Shown: piece after piece, positions 55,838-64,000 of the stretch
Layout: each line of letters opens with the position of its first letter
Numbering within the stretch: position 1 is the stretch's first letter
Origin: JACCZX01 sp963807155
GTDB lineage: Bacteria > Pseudomonadota > Gammaproteobacteria > Burkholderiales > Burkholderiaceae_F
Length of the DNA: 64,000 nucleotides
Assembly (NCBI GenBank): GCA_963807155.1
Contig: CAWEAZ010000035.1
Coordinates: forward strand, 62,001 to 126,000
Reading direction: 5' to 3'
Notes under the pieces: generated by a model
The model's database searches: none
The model's input: only the letters and a program-made list of their open reading frames with translations
What the model was told of the DNA's origin: nothing
Position numbers and translations under genes: made by a program

Positions 55838-55863
55838 AAAAGCCCCGCTGCGGCGGGGCTTTG
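55838..55863 (+). terminator. Bidirectional terminator between cold-shock gene and icd
   Basis: AAAGCCCCGC-TGCG-GCGGGGCTTT, with T's after it on the plus strand. It lies between two convergent genes and may serve both. Confidence 0.88.
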
Positions 55864-55898
55864 TTTCTGTTTTTCAGTGTGGGCGGTCTTGACGACCG

Positions 55899-57146
55899 CT
55901 ACATGTTCGCGATCATCACGTCCCCGAAGCCGGAACAGGTGACCTGTGTCGCGCCCGGCATCTGGCGCGCGAAGTCGTAAGTCACTTTCTTGCTCAAGAT
56001 TGCTTTCTCCATCGAGCTAATAATCAGATCGGCGGCTTCACCCCAGCCCATGTGGCGCAACATCATCTCGGCAGACAGGATTTCGGAGCCCGGGTTTACG
56101 TAGTCCTTACCAGCGTATTTCGGCGCCGTTCCGTGCGTGGCCTCAAACACCGCGACCGTATCCGACATGTTCGCCCCGGGCGCGATGCCAATACCGCCGA
56201 CTTGCGCCGCCAACGCATCCGAGATGTAGTCGCCGTTCAGGTTCATCGTTGCGATGACGTCATACTCGGCCGGACGCAGGAGGATTTGTTGTAGAAAAGC
56301 ATCGGCAATCACGTCTTTCACGACAATATTTCCGTGCGCCGCTTTGATCGTCATCCACGGCCCACCGTCCAGCAATTGCGCGCCAAACTCCTTTTGCGCG
56401 AGCGCGTAGCCCCATTTGGCAAACGCCCCCTCGGTGTATTTCATGATGTTGCCCTTGTGCACCAGCGTGAGGCTCTTGCGTTTATTGTTGATCGCATACT
56501 GGAAAGCTCGGCGTACCAGACGCTCGGTGCCTTCGATTGAAATCGGCTTGATGCCGATACCGGAAGTCAGAGGAAAGCGGATCTTTTTAACCCCCATGTC
56601 ACGCTGCAAGAACTCGATCAGCTTTTTCGCCTTGTCACTCTCCGCCTCGTATTCGATGCCGGCATAAATATCCTCCGAGTTTTCGCGGAAGATCACCATG
56701 TCGGTCTTTTCCGGCTCTTTCAACGGACTCGGAACGCCTTTGAAATAACGAACCGGGCGCAGGCAGACATACAAGTCGAGTTCCTGACGCAGCGCGACGT
56801 TGATCGACCGAATGCCGCCGCCGACCGGTGTCGTCAAAGGCCCCTTGATCGAAACGACGTACTCGCGCAAAACAGCGAGCGTTTCTTCCGGCAGCCATAC
56901 GTCAGGGCCATACACCTTGGTCGACTTCTCGCCCGCGAACACTTCCATCCAGGCGATCTTCTTCTTGCCGCCGTACGCCTTGGCAACAGCGGCATCAACC
57001 ACCTTGATCATCACGGGAGTGATGTCTACGCCTGTGCCGTCACCTTCGATAAACGGCAGGATGGGCTGATCCGGAACGTTAAGCGTGTAGTCCTTGTTAA
57101 CGGTGATTTTTTGCCCGGTGGTGGGCAGGTGAATGTGCTGAGGCAT
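55899..57146 (-). CDS. icd: NADP-dependent isocitrate dehydrogenase
   Basis: The protein has 415 residues and is intact. 'FIEGDGTGVDITP', 'GPLTTPVGGGIRSINVALRQELDLYVCLRP', 'RENSEDIYAGIE' (phosphorylation-loop Ser), 'NLNGDYISDALAAQVGGIGIAPGAN' and 'EATHGTAPKYAGKD' are all present. Lys-Tyr of 'KYAGKDYVNPGS' in the cofactor site favours NADP. TCA-cycle enzyme. It lies beside clpS-clpA as in many proteobacteria. Confidence 0.96.
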   Translation of the reverse strand: MPQHIHLPTTGQKITVNKDYTLNVPDQPILPFIEGDGTGVDITPVMIKVVDAAVAKAYGGKKKIAWMEVFAGEKSTKVYGPDVWLPEETLAVLREYVVSIKGPLTTPVGGGIRSINVALRQELDLYVCLRPVRYFKGVPSPLKEPEKTDMVIFRENSEDIYAGIEYEAESDKAKKLIEFLQRDMGVKKIRFPLTSGIGIKPISIEGTERLVRRAFQYAINNKRKSLTLVHKGNIMKYTEGAFAKWGYALAQKEFGAQLLDGGPWMTIKAAHGNIVVKDVIADAFLQQILLRPAEYDVIATMNLNGDYISDALAAQVGGIGIAPGANMSDTVAVFEATHGTAPKYAGKDYVNPGSEILSAEMMLRHMGWGEAADLIISSMEKAILSKKVTYDFARQMPGATQVTCSGFGDVMIANM

Positions 57147-57286
57147 CGAGTCTCCAGTGCGGTTTATTTTCCTGCGAGTTTACCCAGCCATCCGTTTCAC
57201 GCGTTGGACACTGTCAACCATCGCTCAGTCGAAGCCGTTTTTGACGATGACCAATGCGGTCAACACACAACTCTAAGGGAGTCGCA

Positions 57287-57703
57287 ATGAAGAAATCGAT
57301 CGCCTTGCTGATCGGGGCAACATTTGCCGGCCTTGCGTTCGCGCAAACGCCGGCACCTTCGGCACCGCCGGCACAAACACCGCGCGCCGCCACACCACCA
57401 GTCGCAACGCCGCCGGTTGAAGTTAAGCCGTCTGCGTCGGCCACGACTGCAACAAAGGCAGACGTTAAGAGCGATAAGGCCGGTTCGGGCACTGCCAAGA
57501 AAACCGAAAAGACCGCCCAGACGTCGAAAAAGCCGAAAGAAGCAAAGACTGTTACGAATGGCAGCGGCGCTAAAGGTGACGCAAAGGCCGACGCTAAGGC
57601 CGATGTAAAAGCTGGCGCAAAGGCCGACGCCAAAAGCGACGCTAAAGCCGACGTAAAAGCTGACGCAAAAGTCGACATGAAAAAGGCTGACAAGAAGCCG
57701 TAA
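57287..57703 (+). CDS. Secreted Lys/Ala-rich low-complexity protein
   Basis: The protein has 138 residues. The signal peptide is MKKSIALLIGATFAGLAFAQ. A Pro/Ala-rich stretch (TPAPSAPPAQTP), a Thr/Lys-rich region and then a tail of K-A-D-A-K-A-D-V-type heptad-like repeats from about residue 96 on follow. No enzymatic motif. It resembles histone-H1-like or Lys-rich surface proteins in composition only. AAGGGAG precedes the start. The tail repeats are also visible in DNA (gacgctaaggccgac). Repeat length may vary by strain; function unknown. Confidence 0.75.
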   Translation: MKKSIALLIGATFAGLAFAQTPAPSAPPAQTPRAATPPVATPPVEVKPSASATTATKADVKSDKAGSGTAKKTEKTAQTSKKPKEAKTVTNGSGAKGDAKADAKADVKAGAKADAKSDAKADVKADAKVDMKKADKKP

Positions 57704-57723
57704 GCGACGCTTCAACGGCAAGC

Positions 57724-57751
57724 AAGGCAGGGCTGCATCCCTGCCTTTTCT
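57724..57751 (+). terminator. Rho-independent terminator
   Basis: AAGGCAGGG-CTGCAT-CCCTGCCTT followed by TTCTTT. It ends the Lys/Ala-rich gene, so the DUF192 gene has its own promoter or relies on read-through. Confidence 0.85.
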
Positions 57752-57772
57752 TTGCCCGCGTTACATTAAGAA

Positions 57773-58222
57773 ATGACCAAACGACGAATTTTCGCGCTCG
57801 TGATCGGCGCGCTGCTGGCGCCCTGCGTACTGTTCGCCCAACAGCTACCGCAACCGACACTGCGCACGACGAAGCTGACCGCAGGTATTCACGTAGTTAC
57901 GGCCGAGGTTGCGGCGACTCCACAATCGCGCATGATCGGACTGATGATGCGTGAGCGTCTGGCACCGAATCACGGCATGGTGTTCGTGTTCGAAGACAAG
58001 TCACAACATTGCTTCTGGATGCGCAACACGCTGATTCCACTGTCGATCGCGTTCATCGAAGACGACGGCACGATCGTCAGCATCGCCGATATGGCGCCGA
58101 AAAGTGACGCGTCGACATGCCCGCCACGCGCGGTGCGCTACGCGCTTGAAATGGATCAGGGCTGGTTTGCCAAACGCGGAGTAGCGGCGGGCATGAAAAT
58201 CACCGGGCTGCCACCGCGCTGA
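57773..58222 (+). CDS. DUF192 family exported protein
   Basis: The protein has 149 residues. A signal peptide (~1-22, ending FAQ) precedes the DUF192 domain: 'RMIGLMMRERLAPNHGMVFVFEDKSQHCFWMRNTLIPLSIAFI', 'ALEMDQGWFAKRGVAAG'. The family role is unknown. The last 23 nt overlap the convergent sodB gene. Confidence 0.9.
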   Translation: MTKRRIFALVIGALLAPCVLFAQQLPQPTLRTTKLTAGIHVVTAEVAATPQSRMIGLMMRERLAPNHGMVFVFEDKSQHCFWMRNTLIPLSIAFIEDDGTIVSIADMAPKSDASTCPPRAVRYALEMDQGWFAKRGVAAGMKITGLPPR

Positions 58223-58805
58223 GCGAATTGTCGTAGTTCCGCAGGGCGAAATCCCAGTTAACCAGGTTCTTGAAAAACGCGTCGACGAACTTCGGCCGCT
58301 CATTGCGGTAGTCGATGTAATAAGCGTGTTCCCATACATCGAGCGTCAACAGCGGTTCATCACCTTTCGTCAGCGGATTGCCAGCATCGTCGGTATTGAC
58401 GATGTCGACGCCGTCCGAGCGGGCCACGAGCCAGGTCCATCCCGAGCCAAAGTTGCTGATCGCACTCTTCGAGAACGCTTCCTTGAAACGATCGTACGAA
58501 CCCCACTTGTCGCTAATTGCCTCAGCCAGTGCGCCGGTCGGCTTGCCACCTGCGCGCGGCGCCATGCAGTTCCAGAAAAATGTGTGGTTCCATGTCTGCG
58601 CAGCGTTGTTGAACAGCGGGCCGGATGACTTGCGAATGATCTGCTCGAGCGTCGCATTCTCGAACTCCGTCCCTTTGATCAGATTGTTGAGTTCCTTTAC
58701 GTAAGCTCGATGGTGCTTGCCGTAGTGGAACTCCAGTGTTTCCTTCGACATTGCGGGTTCGAGAGCATCCATTGCATAAGGCAGCGGAGGAAGTTTGTAT
58801 TCCAT
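58200..58805 (-). CDS. sodB: Superoxide dismutase, Fe type
   Basis: The protein has 201 residues and is intact. It begins MEYKLPPLPYAMDALEPAMS; metal ligands are His in 'HYGKHH', His in 'QTWNHTFFWNCM', and Asp and His in 'DVWEHAYYIDYRN'. The Gln in 'NNAAQTWNH' is the second-shell residue typical of Fe-SOD. 'NFGSGWTWL' is also conserved. Cytoplasmic. Its 3' end overlaps DUF192 by 23 nt in the opposite direction. Confidence 0.95.
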   Translation of the reverse strand: MEYKLPPLPYAMDALEPAMSKETLEFHYGKHHRAYVKELNNLIKGTEFENATLEQIIRKSSGPLFNNAAQTWNHTFFWNCMAPRAGGKPTGALAEAISDKWGSYDRFKEAFSKSAISNFGSGWTWLVARSDGVDIVNTDDAGNPLTKGDEPLLTLDVWEHAYYIDYRNERPKFVDAFFKNLVNWDFALRNYDNSLSAVAAR

Positions 58806-58873
58806 AAGATCCTCGATCGTGACGAGTCCTGTCGGGCCGACAATATTTAGCAAGTGCTGCGCCCGCCAAAAAG

Positions 58874-58897
58874 AAATGGGGCCAGGCGGCCCCATTT
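58874..58897 (-). terminator. Rho-independent terminator after the PuuD-like gene
   Basis: On the minus strand: AAATGGGGCC-GCCT-GGCCCCATTT followed by CTTTTTGG. It lies between the PuuD-like stop at 58918 and sodB. Confidence 0.85.
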
Positions 58898-58917
58898 GTT
58901 GAGTCCAACGCACGAGC

Positions 58918-59521
58918 TTAGAAAACCGAGCCGCCGCGATTCTGCTGAATAACCATCATGTAGAGCATCGGAATCGAGAACATCGTGTTGAAGCGCGAGG
59001 CCAACATGGCCAGGCGAGCTGCCTTGGTCTTCTCCTCTGGCGCGACTTGCACGATACCCAGCGCTTTTTTCTGGTTCGGCCAGATGATGAACCAGACGTT
59101 AAACGCCATGATCAGCGCGAGCCACATGCCAATGCCGATCGCGACAATTGGGAGTTTGCAGCGTCAGCGCCCGGACCAGATAGCCGCTCATCCAGGCGAG
59201 CAATGCGCCGGTCACAACGGTCGCGAGCGCGGCCCAGCGGAACCAGAACAGTGCGGTGGGTGCGATTACTTTGCCAATCGCCGGCTTCTGTTCGTCCGGG
59301 ATCTTCGGCATCGACGGAATCTGCACGAAGTTGAAGTACCAGAGCAGTCCGATCCACATCACGCCGGATAGAACGTGCAACCAACGCATGAAGAACGTCA
59401 TCCACGCGTGATCGACGCGAACCGGGGTGCCGGTGATGCCCACCACGATCGCCACCAACACGATCAGCAGAACGATACCGGCCGTAACCGTGCGTCCCAG
59501 CGATTGGAAGATTGCGCCCAT
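58918..59521 (-). CDS. Urate hydroxylase PuuD-like membrane protein (frameshifted)
   Basis: About 200 residues after correcting one frame break near 59140-59155. Four or five membrane helices: 'VLLIVLVAIVVGITG', 'WLHVLSGVMWIGLLWYFNFVQIPSMPKIPDEQKP', 'ALFWFRWAALATVVTGALLAW', 'MWLALIMAFNVWFIIWPNQKKALG', 'RFNTMFSIPMLYMM'. The 'HVLSGVMWIGLL.YFN' and 'FNVWFIIWPNQKKA' text matches the membrane domain of PuuD-type proteins, without the cytochrome part. Whether it acts on urate is doubtful: stand-alone versions are common in betaproteobacteria. Confidence 0.8.
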
Positions 59522-59597
59522 AGTTCCTCCTTGCTTGTTATTCGCTCAGTTGTTCGAGCTTCTAACAATCTAGCATGCGTAACGATGCGTTGACGCC

Positions 59598-60959
59598 TTA
59601 CCGCCGCAGTCGCTCGACGCGCGCGCTTGCACCGCCGCGTGCAAATTCGATCTCCAGCGTCTGGCCGATATCGACCTGTTCCGAATCGCGCACCAGTGCA
59701 CCGCTCGCATCGCGCACGATGCTAAAACCACGCGCCAGAGTTTGTCCCGGGTCGAGATGCGCGAGCGCCGCCAATGCGCTTGTGACGCGCGCCTGATCGC
59801 GCCTAAGTTGCCCAAACATCGCCGCACGCTGCGCCGCTGACAACGCAGCGACGCGCACGAATGCGGCGTTCGCTCTCGGCCGTGCGACTAGCAGCCGATG
59901 AACGCGGGAGCTGATGCGACCACGTGCTTCCGTCAGCGCATCGACCAACGCACTGCCCGTGCGTAGGCGCAGCGCTTCCAGCTCGCCGGCCAGCACCTTC
60001 CACGGTGCCCGTCGTGCCGTCGCAAGCCGTTGCACATAATCGATCCGTTGCTGAGACCTTTCGATCAATCGCTGCAGTGCACGCGAAAGCGCAGCCTGCT
60101 GCGCTTCGATGGTCGCGACCAATGCCGCCGCGGCCGGCGCGACCATTTCCGCTGCTGCGGTAGGCGTTGGCGCGCGAAGGTCCGCGGCGAAGTCGGCAAT
60201 GGTGATGTCGCCTTCGTGCCCGACACCGACGACGACTGGGATCGTGCACGACACGATCGCACGCGCGACCACCTCCTCATTAAACGCCCAGAGATCCTCG
60301 ATCGAACCGCCGCCACGGACTAACAACACCACATCGAGCCGGTCCGCGGCTGCCCGCCTAGATACTTTCCCAAGCATTGCGGCGATCTGGCCCCCCGCGC
60401 CCGCGCCTTGCACCGCCACCGGATAAATAATGACGCCTACGTAGGGAGCGCGGCGACACAGCGCCGTCACCACATCCGACAGCGCGGCGGCTTGCATCGA
60501 CGTCACGACGGCCACCCTGCGCGGTACGCGTGGCAGCGATCGCTTGCGCTCGCTGGCAAAGAGTCCTTCGGCCGCGAGCCGGGCTTTGAGCCTCAGGAAC
60601 TCTTCGAACAGCCGGCCCTGCCCCGACCGGCGCATCGACTCGACGCTCAATTGGAACTCGCCGCGAGCTTCGTACAGCGAAACGACGGCGCTCACCTCGA
60701 CTTCGTCGCCATCGCGCGGCATCCAGCCGAGCAATTGGTTGCGCGCACGAAACATCACGCAGCGCGCCTGCGCCTGATCGTCCTTCAGGGCAAAGTACCA
60801 ATGACCGCTGGTGGCGCGTGTCACGTTGGCAATCTCGCCGCGAACCCGCACCAATGGGAAGCTTCGCTGAAGCAAGCCCGAAACTGCGCGGTTCAACGCG
60901 GAAACTGTCAGCGCAGCCCGCGTGTTTTCTGCATCTGCGTTGGCGAAGTCAAGCGCCAT
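59598..60959 (-). CDS. xseA: Exodeoxyribonuclease VII large subunit
   Basis: The protein has 453 residues and is intact. N-terminal OB domain ('LTVSALNRAVSGLLQRSFPLVRVRGEIANVTRATSGHWYF'-type text), the catalytic domain with 'VAVVTSMQAAALSDVV', 'RGGGSIEDLWAFNEE', 'GVGHEGDITIADFAAD', and a coiled C-terminal part ending 'LARGFSIVRD'. Degrades single-stranded DNA with XseB. Start at 60959; divergent from exbB with 287 nt between. The usual xseA/sodB neighbourhood is kept. Confidence 0.94.
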   Translation of the reverse strand: MALDFANADAENTRAALTVSALNRAVSGLLQRSFPLVRVRGEIANVTRATSGHWYFALKDDQAQARCVMFRARNQLLGWMPRDGDEVEVSAVVSLYEARGEFQLSVESMRRSGQGRLFEEFLRLKARLAAEGLFASERKRSLPRVPRRVAVVTSMQAAALSDVVTALCRRAPYVGVIIYPVAVQGAGAGGQIAAMLGKVSRRAAADRLDVVLLVRGGGSIEDLWAFNEEVVARAIVSCTIPVVVGVGHEGDITIADFAADLRAPTPTAAAEMVAPAAAALVATIEAQQAALSRALQRLIERSQQRIDYVQRLATARRAPWKVLAGELEALRLRTGSALVDALTEARGRISSRVHRLLVARPRANAAFVRVAALSAAQRAAMFGQLRRDQARVTSALAALAHLDPGQTLARGFSIVRDASGALVRDSEQVDIGQTLEIEFARGGASARVERLRR

Positions 60960-61246
60960 GCGGGTTTCCGAGCGGAACCTGTCCACACATCGAGGTAGAT
61001 TGCGGATCGCGCTGATGCGTGAGCTTTGTTTTGCGCATGCTTAAGTTAAGGTGTTGAAATTCATCGACTTAAAACGCTGCCTAACCGCTGTGCAAGCTGT
61101 ACAAACCAAATTGCAACAAAGGCTTAGGGCTGCCGGCCAGTACTTCTTCACATACTTGTCCACAGTAACTGTGGAAACTTGCTGCGCATGTCAGGCATCT
61201 CTACAGTGCGCGCTCGCGCAAGCGCCCACACCACAAAGGATCCCCG

Positions 61247-61870
61247 TTGTTTGCAATCATCATTGAGCTCGGCTGGCCCATTATTCCTCTGATCCTGGCG
61301 TCCATTTTTGCACTGGGGCTGATTATCGAACGCGGGATCGCGTTGCAACGCAGGAATGTGGTCCCTGCCACTTTATTGACCGACGTACTGGGTCTGTGGA
61401 GGAACCGGAAGATCACGCCCGAGGTCGTTGCCAAACTCGAGGCCAATTCGCCGCTGGGCAAGGTGCTCGCAGCCGGATTGCGCAACGAGCGCACCAGTCG
61501 CGAAGGTGCCATGCAGCAGATCGAGGCCGCCGGCGCCGTCGTCGCCAACCGTTTGACGAAGAATTTGACGTTGCTGGGATCGATCGGGTCAATCGCACCG
61601 CTGCTGGGCTTGTTGGGAACCGTCGTCGGCATGATCGCCATTTTCGCCTCTCAGCAAGCCGGCTCGAACCCGCAGGACCTGGCGCGTGGCATTTCGGTCG
61701 CGCTTTACAGCACGGCGCTTGGCATCATCGTTGCCGTGCCCGCGGTGCTCGCATATCGATACTTCAAGCGCCTGGTCGATGATTACCTGGTCGACATGGA
61801 AGAACAGGCCGAGCGACTGCTCGAAACAGTGTTCGCGACCCCGAGGTCTGAACGCGCGGAGCGCGCTTGA
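61247..61870 (+). CDS. exbB: MotA/TolQ/ExbB proton channel family protein
   Basis: The protein has 207 residues with three membrane helices: 'WPIIPLILASIFALGLIIERGIAL', 'LTLLGSIGSIAPLLGLLGTVVGMIAIF', 'GISVALYSTALGIIVAVPAVLAYRYF', all typical. The start is TTG at 61247, with AAAGGA 5-6 nt upstream; no ATG fits. With ExbD it powers TonB-type import through the proton gradient. Overlaps exbD as TGATG. In this position, next to lpxK, it has been linked to envelope maintenance; that is inference. Confidence 0.92.
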   Translation: MFAIIIELGWPIIPLILASIFALGLIIERGIALQRRNVVPATLLTDVLGLWRNRKITPEVVAKLEANSPLGKVLAAGLRNERTSREGAMQQIEAAGAVVANRLTKNLTLLGSIGSIAPLLGLLGTVVGMIAIFASQQAGSNPQDLARGISVALYSTALGIIVAVPAVLAYRYFKRLVDDYLVDMEEQAERLLETVFATPRSERAERA

Positions 61871-62292
61871 TGCGCTTCCGACGCGCGCTGGACGAAGAAC
61901 CGGAGATCAATCTGATTCCGCTGATCGACGTGCTGCTGATCGTGCTGATCTTTCTGGCAGTCAGCACCACGTATTCCCGCTTTGCGGAGCTTCAAATCAC
62001 ATTGCCGTCGGCCGACGCCACACAGCCCACCTTGCAGCCGAACGAAATCAACGTTGCCGTCACGGCGGATGGCCGCTACGCAATCGAGCGGCAGCTGCTT
62101 GCCTCGAACGACGTCCGAGCGTTTGCCGATGCGCTGCGAGTCGCAGGCAAGGGAGCCGACAGTGTGTTGCTAATCATCAATGCCGATGCGCAAGCGCCGC
62201 ACCAGGCGGTCATTGGCGTGATGGAAGCGGCGCGCCTGGCCGGCATCGTGCGCATCAGTTTTGCGACGCAGCGCACCGACGCCGGCAAGTAA
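61870..62292 (+). CDS. exbD: ExbD/TolR family protein
   Basis: The protein has 140 residues. 'EEPEINLIPLIDVLLIVLIFLAVSTTY' carries the membrane Asp for proton passage; the rest is periplasmic. The start at 61870 overlaps the exbB stop. Normal length, intact. Confidence 0.93.
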   Translation: MRFRRALDEEPEINLIPLIDVLLIVLIFLAVSTTYSRFAELQITLPSADATQPTLQPNEINVAVTADGRYAIERQLLASNDVRAFADALRVAGKGADSVLLIINADAQAPHQAVIGVMEAARLAGIVRISFATQRTDAGK

Positions 62293-62330
62293 GCGCCGAA
62301 GCTGTCATTCGATATTGCCCCGCGATCGCC

Positions 62331-63413
62331 GTGCTGCTGCGCACCCGGCTACAGCTCGCGCTTGCCAAAGCATGGCAGCGACGCGGCGCTCTCGCGTGGC
62401 TGTTGTCACCGCTAGCGGCGCTTCATTACCTGATCTACCGCTGCCGCGGCGCCCTTTACGCACTACACCTTCGCCACCCTACGCGACTCGATGTGCCGGT
62501 GGTCGTCGTCGGCAACGTCTACGTTGGTGGGACCGGTAAGACTCCGCTCACCGTTGAGTTGGTGCGTGCGCTCAAAGAGCGCGGCTGGCGGCCCGGCATC
62601 GTGTCGCGGGGTTACGGCGCGATCGATACGGCGCCGCGGCTGGTGCGCCCGGAAGACGTCGCGCGAGAAGTCGGCGACGAGCCATTGTTAATCGTGCGCG
62701 CAACAACAGCGCCACTGGCGATCGCGCGTCGGCGCGCTGAGGCCGCACAGCTATTGCGCGCAACGCACCCCGAGTGCGACGTGATCGTCGCCGACGATGG
62801 TCTGCAGCATCTGCAACTGGCGCGGGATATGGAAATAGCAGTACTGAACTATCGCGGGCTGGGTAACGGTTGGGTGTTGCCTGCGGGACCGTTGCGCGAG
62901 CCACGCAGCCGGCTCGATCGGGTCGATGCGATCGCGTTGAATGGAGTCGACGCAGAGGTGCCGGAGATTGCGGCGGCGGCGCCGCGCTATCGCATGCGGA
63001 CGCACGTGACAGGCGCCTTTGCGCTGCACGACCCGAAGCTTCGTATCGAGTTGTCGTCGCTCGCGGCCGAACAGCGCTCACACGGTTGGCGCTTGACGGC
63101 CGCGGCCGGCATCGGAGCGCCCGATCGATTCTTTGCAATGCTGCGCGCGGCGGGGCTTGTCATCGACGCGTTACCACTTGCCGATCACTTCGACTATCAA
63201 ACCAATCCGTTCTCGCAGTGCATCGCTGATCGCATCCTGATAACCGAAAAGGACGCCGTAAAATGCGCCGACAATTCATCGCTGGCAAGCGATTCGCGTT
63301 TATGGGTCGTGCCGCTGGTGACCGAGGTCGATCCGGCGCTGATCGATGCCGTTATCGCGCGGATATCTGCGAGAAAGACGCGAGGAAACGCTGATGGACC
63401 ATCGCCTGCTTGA
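62331..63413 (+). CDS. lpxK: Tetraacyldisaccharide 4'-kinase
   Basis: About 360 residues. Walker A 'VVVGNVYVGGTGKTPLTVEL', 'GIVSRGYG', 'GDEPLLIV', 'DVIVADDGLQHLQLARDMEIAVL' and 'LPAGPLREP', 'HFDYQTNPF' and 'ILITEKDAVKC' are all present. It phosphorylates lipid A at 4'. I chose the GTG at 62331; no ATG is near in this frame. It overlaps the next gene by 20 nt. Confidence 0.93.
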   Translation: MLLRTRLQLALAKAWQRRGALAWLLSPLAALHYLIYRCRGALYALHLRHPTRLDVPVVVVGNVYVGGTGKTPLTVELVRALKERGWRPGIVSRGYGAIDTAPRLVRPEDVAREVGDEPLLIVRATTAPLAIARRRAEAAQLLRATHPECDVIVADDGLQHLQLARDMEIAVLNYRGLGNGWVLPAGPLREPRSRLDRVDAIALNGVDAEVPEIAAAAPRYRMRTHVTGAFALHDPKLRIELSSLAAEQRSHGWRLTAAAGIGAPDRFFAMLRAAGLVIDALPLADHFDYQTNPFSQCIADRILITEKDAVKCADNSSLASDSRLWVVPLVTEVDPALIDAVIARISARKTRGNADGPSPA

Positions 63414-63576
63414 TATTCTCGTGTGCCCGATCTGCAAGGGCTTGCTCGAATACCGTAAGGCGTCCCAGGAGTTGATATGCAAGGCCGATGCGCTTGCATA
63501 CCCGATCCGCGATGGCATCCCGGTAATGCTCGAGTCCGACGCGCGCAAAGTCGAGCCTGCCGAAATCGGCCGCTAG
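63394..63576 (+). CDS. Trm112/YcaR family zinc-binding-like protein
   Basis: The protein has 60 residues: 'LDILVCPICKGLLEYRK', 'ELICKADALAYPIRDGIPVMLES'. The Cys pair CPIC and a single later Cys are seen. It usually sits between lpxK and kdsB, as here, and may be an activator of methyltransferases; in bacteria its role is uncertain. GAGGAAA lies before the ATG. Confidence 0.93.
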   Translation: MDHRLLDILVCPICKGLLEYRKASQELICKADALAYPIRDGIPVMLESDARKVEPAEIGR

Positions 63577-63581
63577 GTCCT

Positions 63582-64000
63582 GTGGAATTCGTCGTCATCG
63601 TGCCGGCGCGGCTGGCGTCAACGCGGCTGCCTAACAAGCCGCTGGCAGACATCGGTGGCGTGCCCATGGTGGTTCGCGTTGCGCGGAACGCAAAAAGAAG
63701 CGGCGCAGCGCGTGTCATCGTGGCCGCCGACGATGATGAAATCGTCGCTGCTTGCAGCGCGCATGGCGTCGATTCGATCTTGACATCGAAGGCGCATCAA
63801 AGCGGCACCGATCGGTTGGCTGAGGCCGCGCGCCTGCTATCACTCGATCCGCGCACGATTGTCGTGAATGTGCAAGCAGACGAGCCGCTATTGCCGCCAG
63901 CGATCGTGCGGGACGTCGCGCAATTGCTGCACTCCCGCAGCGAGTGCGAGATCGCGACCGCCGCGCATTCGATCGTCGACACGAGCGAGTTCTTTAGCCC
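63582..64000 (+). CDS. kdsB: 3-deoxy-manno-octulosonate cytidylyltransferase (partial, cut by window end)
   Basis: The N-terminal 139 residues are in the window. The GTG start gives VEFVVIVPARLASTRLPNKPLADIGG..., a nucleotidyltransferase signature; 'VIVAADDDEIV' and 'NVQADEPLLPPAIV' follow. It activates KDO as CMP-KDO for LPS. The GTG start is 5 nt after the ycaR stop. The C-terminal half is beyond 64000. Confidence 0.93.
   Translation, partial: MEFVVIVPARLASTRLPNKPLADIGGVPMVVRVARNAKRSGAARVIVAADDDEIVAACSAHGVDSILTSKAHQSGTDRLAEAARLLSLDPRTIVVNVQADEPLLPPAIVRDVAQLLHSRSECEIATAAHSIVDTSEFFS

Overview
This window is GC-rich bacterial chromosome and looks betaproteobacterial (Burkholderiales-like). 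The evidence is the gene order gyrA-pheA-hisC-tyrA, ompA-ubiG-gph, rpsU-yqeY-dnaG-rpoD, ileS-lspA-coaBC-dut, clpS-clpA-icd and xseA // exbB-exbD-lpxK-ycaR-kdsB, a tmRNA with a betaproteobacterial-type tag, and PEP-CTERM proteins. I saw no insertion sequence, prophage or CRISPR array. About 20 of some 60 protein genes carry one or more single-base frame breaks. Many of these genes are normally essential (ileS, dnaG, lspA, ubiG), so I read most breaks as sequence errors and give the restored gene spans.

Layout. 1-1.9 kb: minor type IV pilins (pilW, pilV, fimT; minus strand). 2.0-7.8 kb: aromatic amino acid and histidine genes plus gyrA. 7.9-11.6 kb: mtaD, an OmpA-family lipoprotein-like protein, ubiG and gph. 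11.6-12.2 kb: a remnant coding end and tmRNA. 12.4-15.2 kb: a small accessory block with two PEP-CTERM proteins, each with a sigma-54-type promoter and a shared upstream motif, and a secreted beta-propeller protein. 15.2-17.0 kb: a CoA-binding protein and metY. 17.0-23.6 kb: a minus-strand catabolic operon with a Tat-exported solute-binding protein, LivH, a LivM-LivG-LivF fusion, a 3-hydroxyacid dehydrogenase and a BKACE enzyme. 23.7-26.0 kb: an SDR, RhlE and a CAU-anticodon tRNA.

26.0-33.2 kb: the macromolecular synthesis operon rpsU-yqeY-dnaG-rpoD, interrupted by an opposite-strand TPR + degenerate HD-GYP gene. 33.3-45 kb: tsaD, plsY, xerD, ogt, a chalcone-isomerase-like protein, ispH, radC, rpmB-rpmG, an acyl desaturase, an MscS channel, an RNA methyltransferase, purN and ribF. 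45-50.8 kb: a tightly overlapping chain ileS-lspA-coaBC-(membrane protein)-dut. 50.8-55.8 kb: flavocytochrome c sulfide dehydrogenase genes, clpA-clpS and a cold-shock gene. 55.9-64 kb: icd, a Lys/Ala-rich secreted protein, a DUF192 protein, sodB, a PuuD-like membrane protein, xseA, and the exbBD-lpxK-ycaR-kdsB cluster cut by the window end.

The most interesting signals are four: paired sigma-54 promoters with matched, helically phased upstream motifs in front of both PEP-CTERM genes; the degenerate HD-GYP gene inside the rpsU-dnaG-rpoD operon; the transporter + dehydrogenase + BKACE operon with its triple Liv fusion; and a natural Gln at GyrA position 83.
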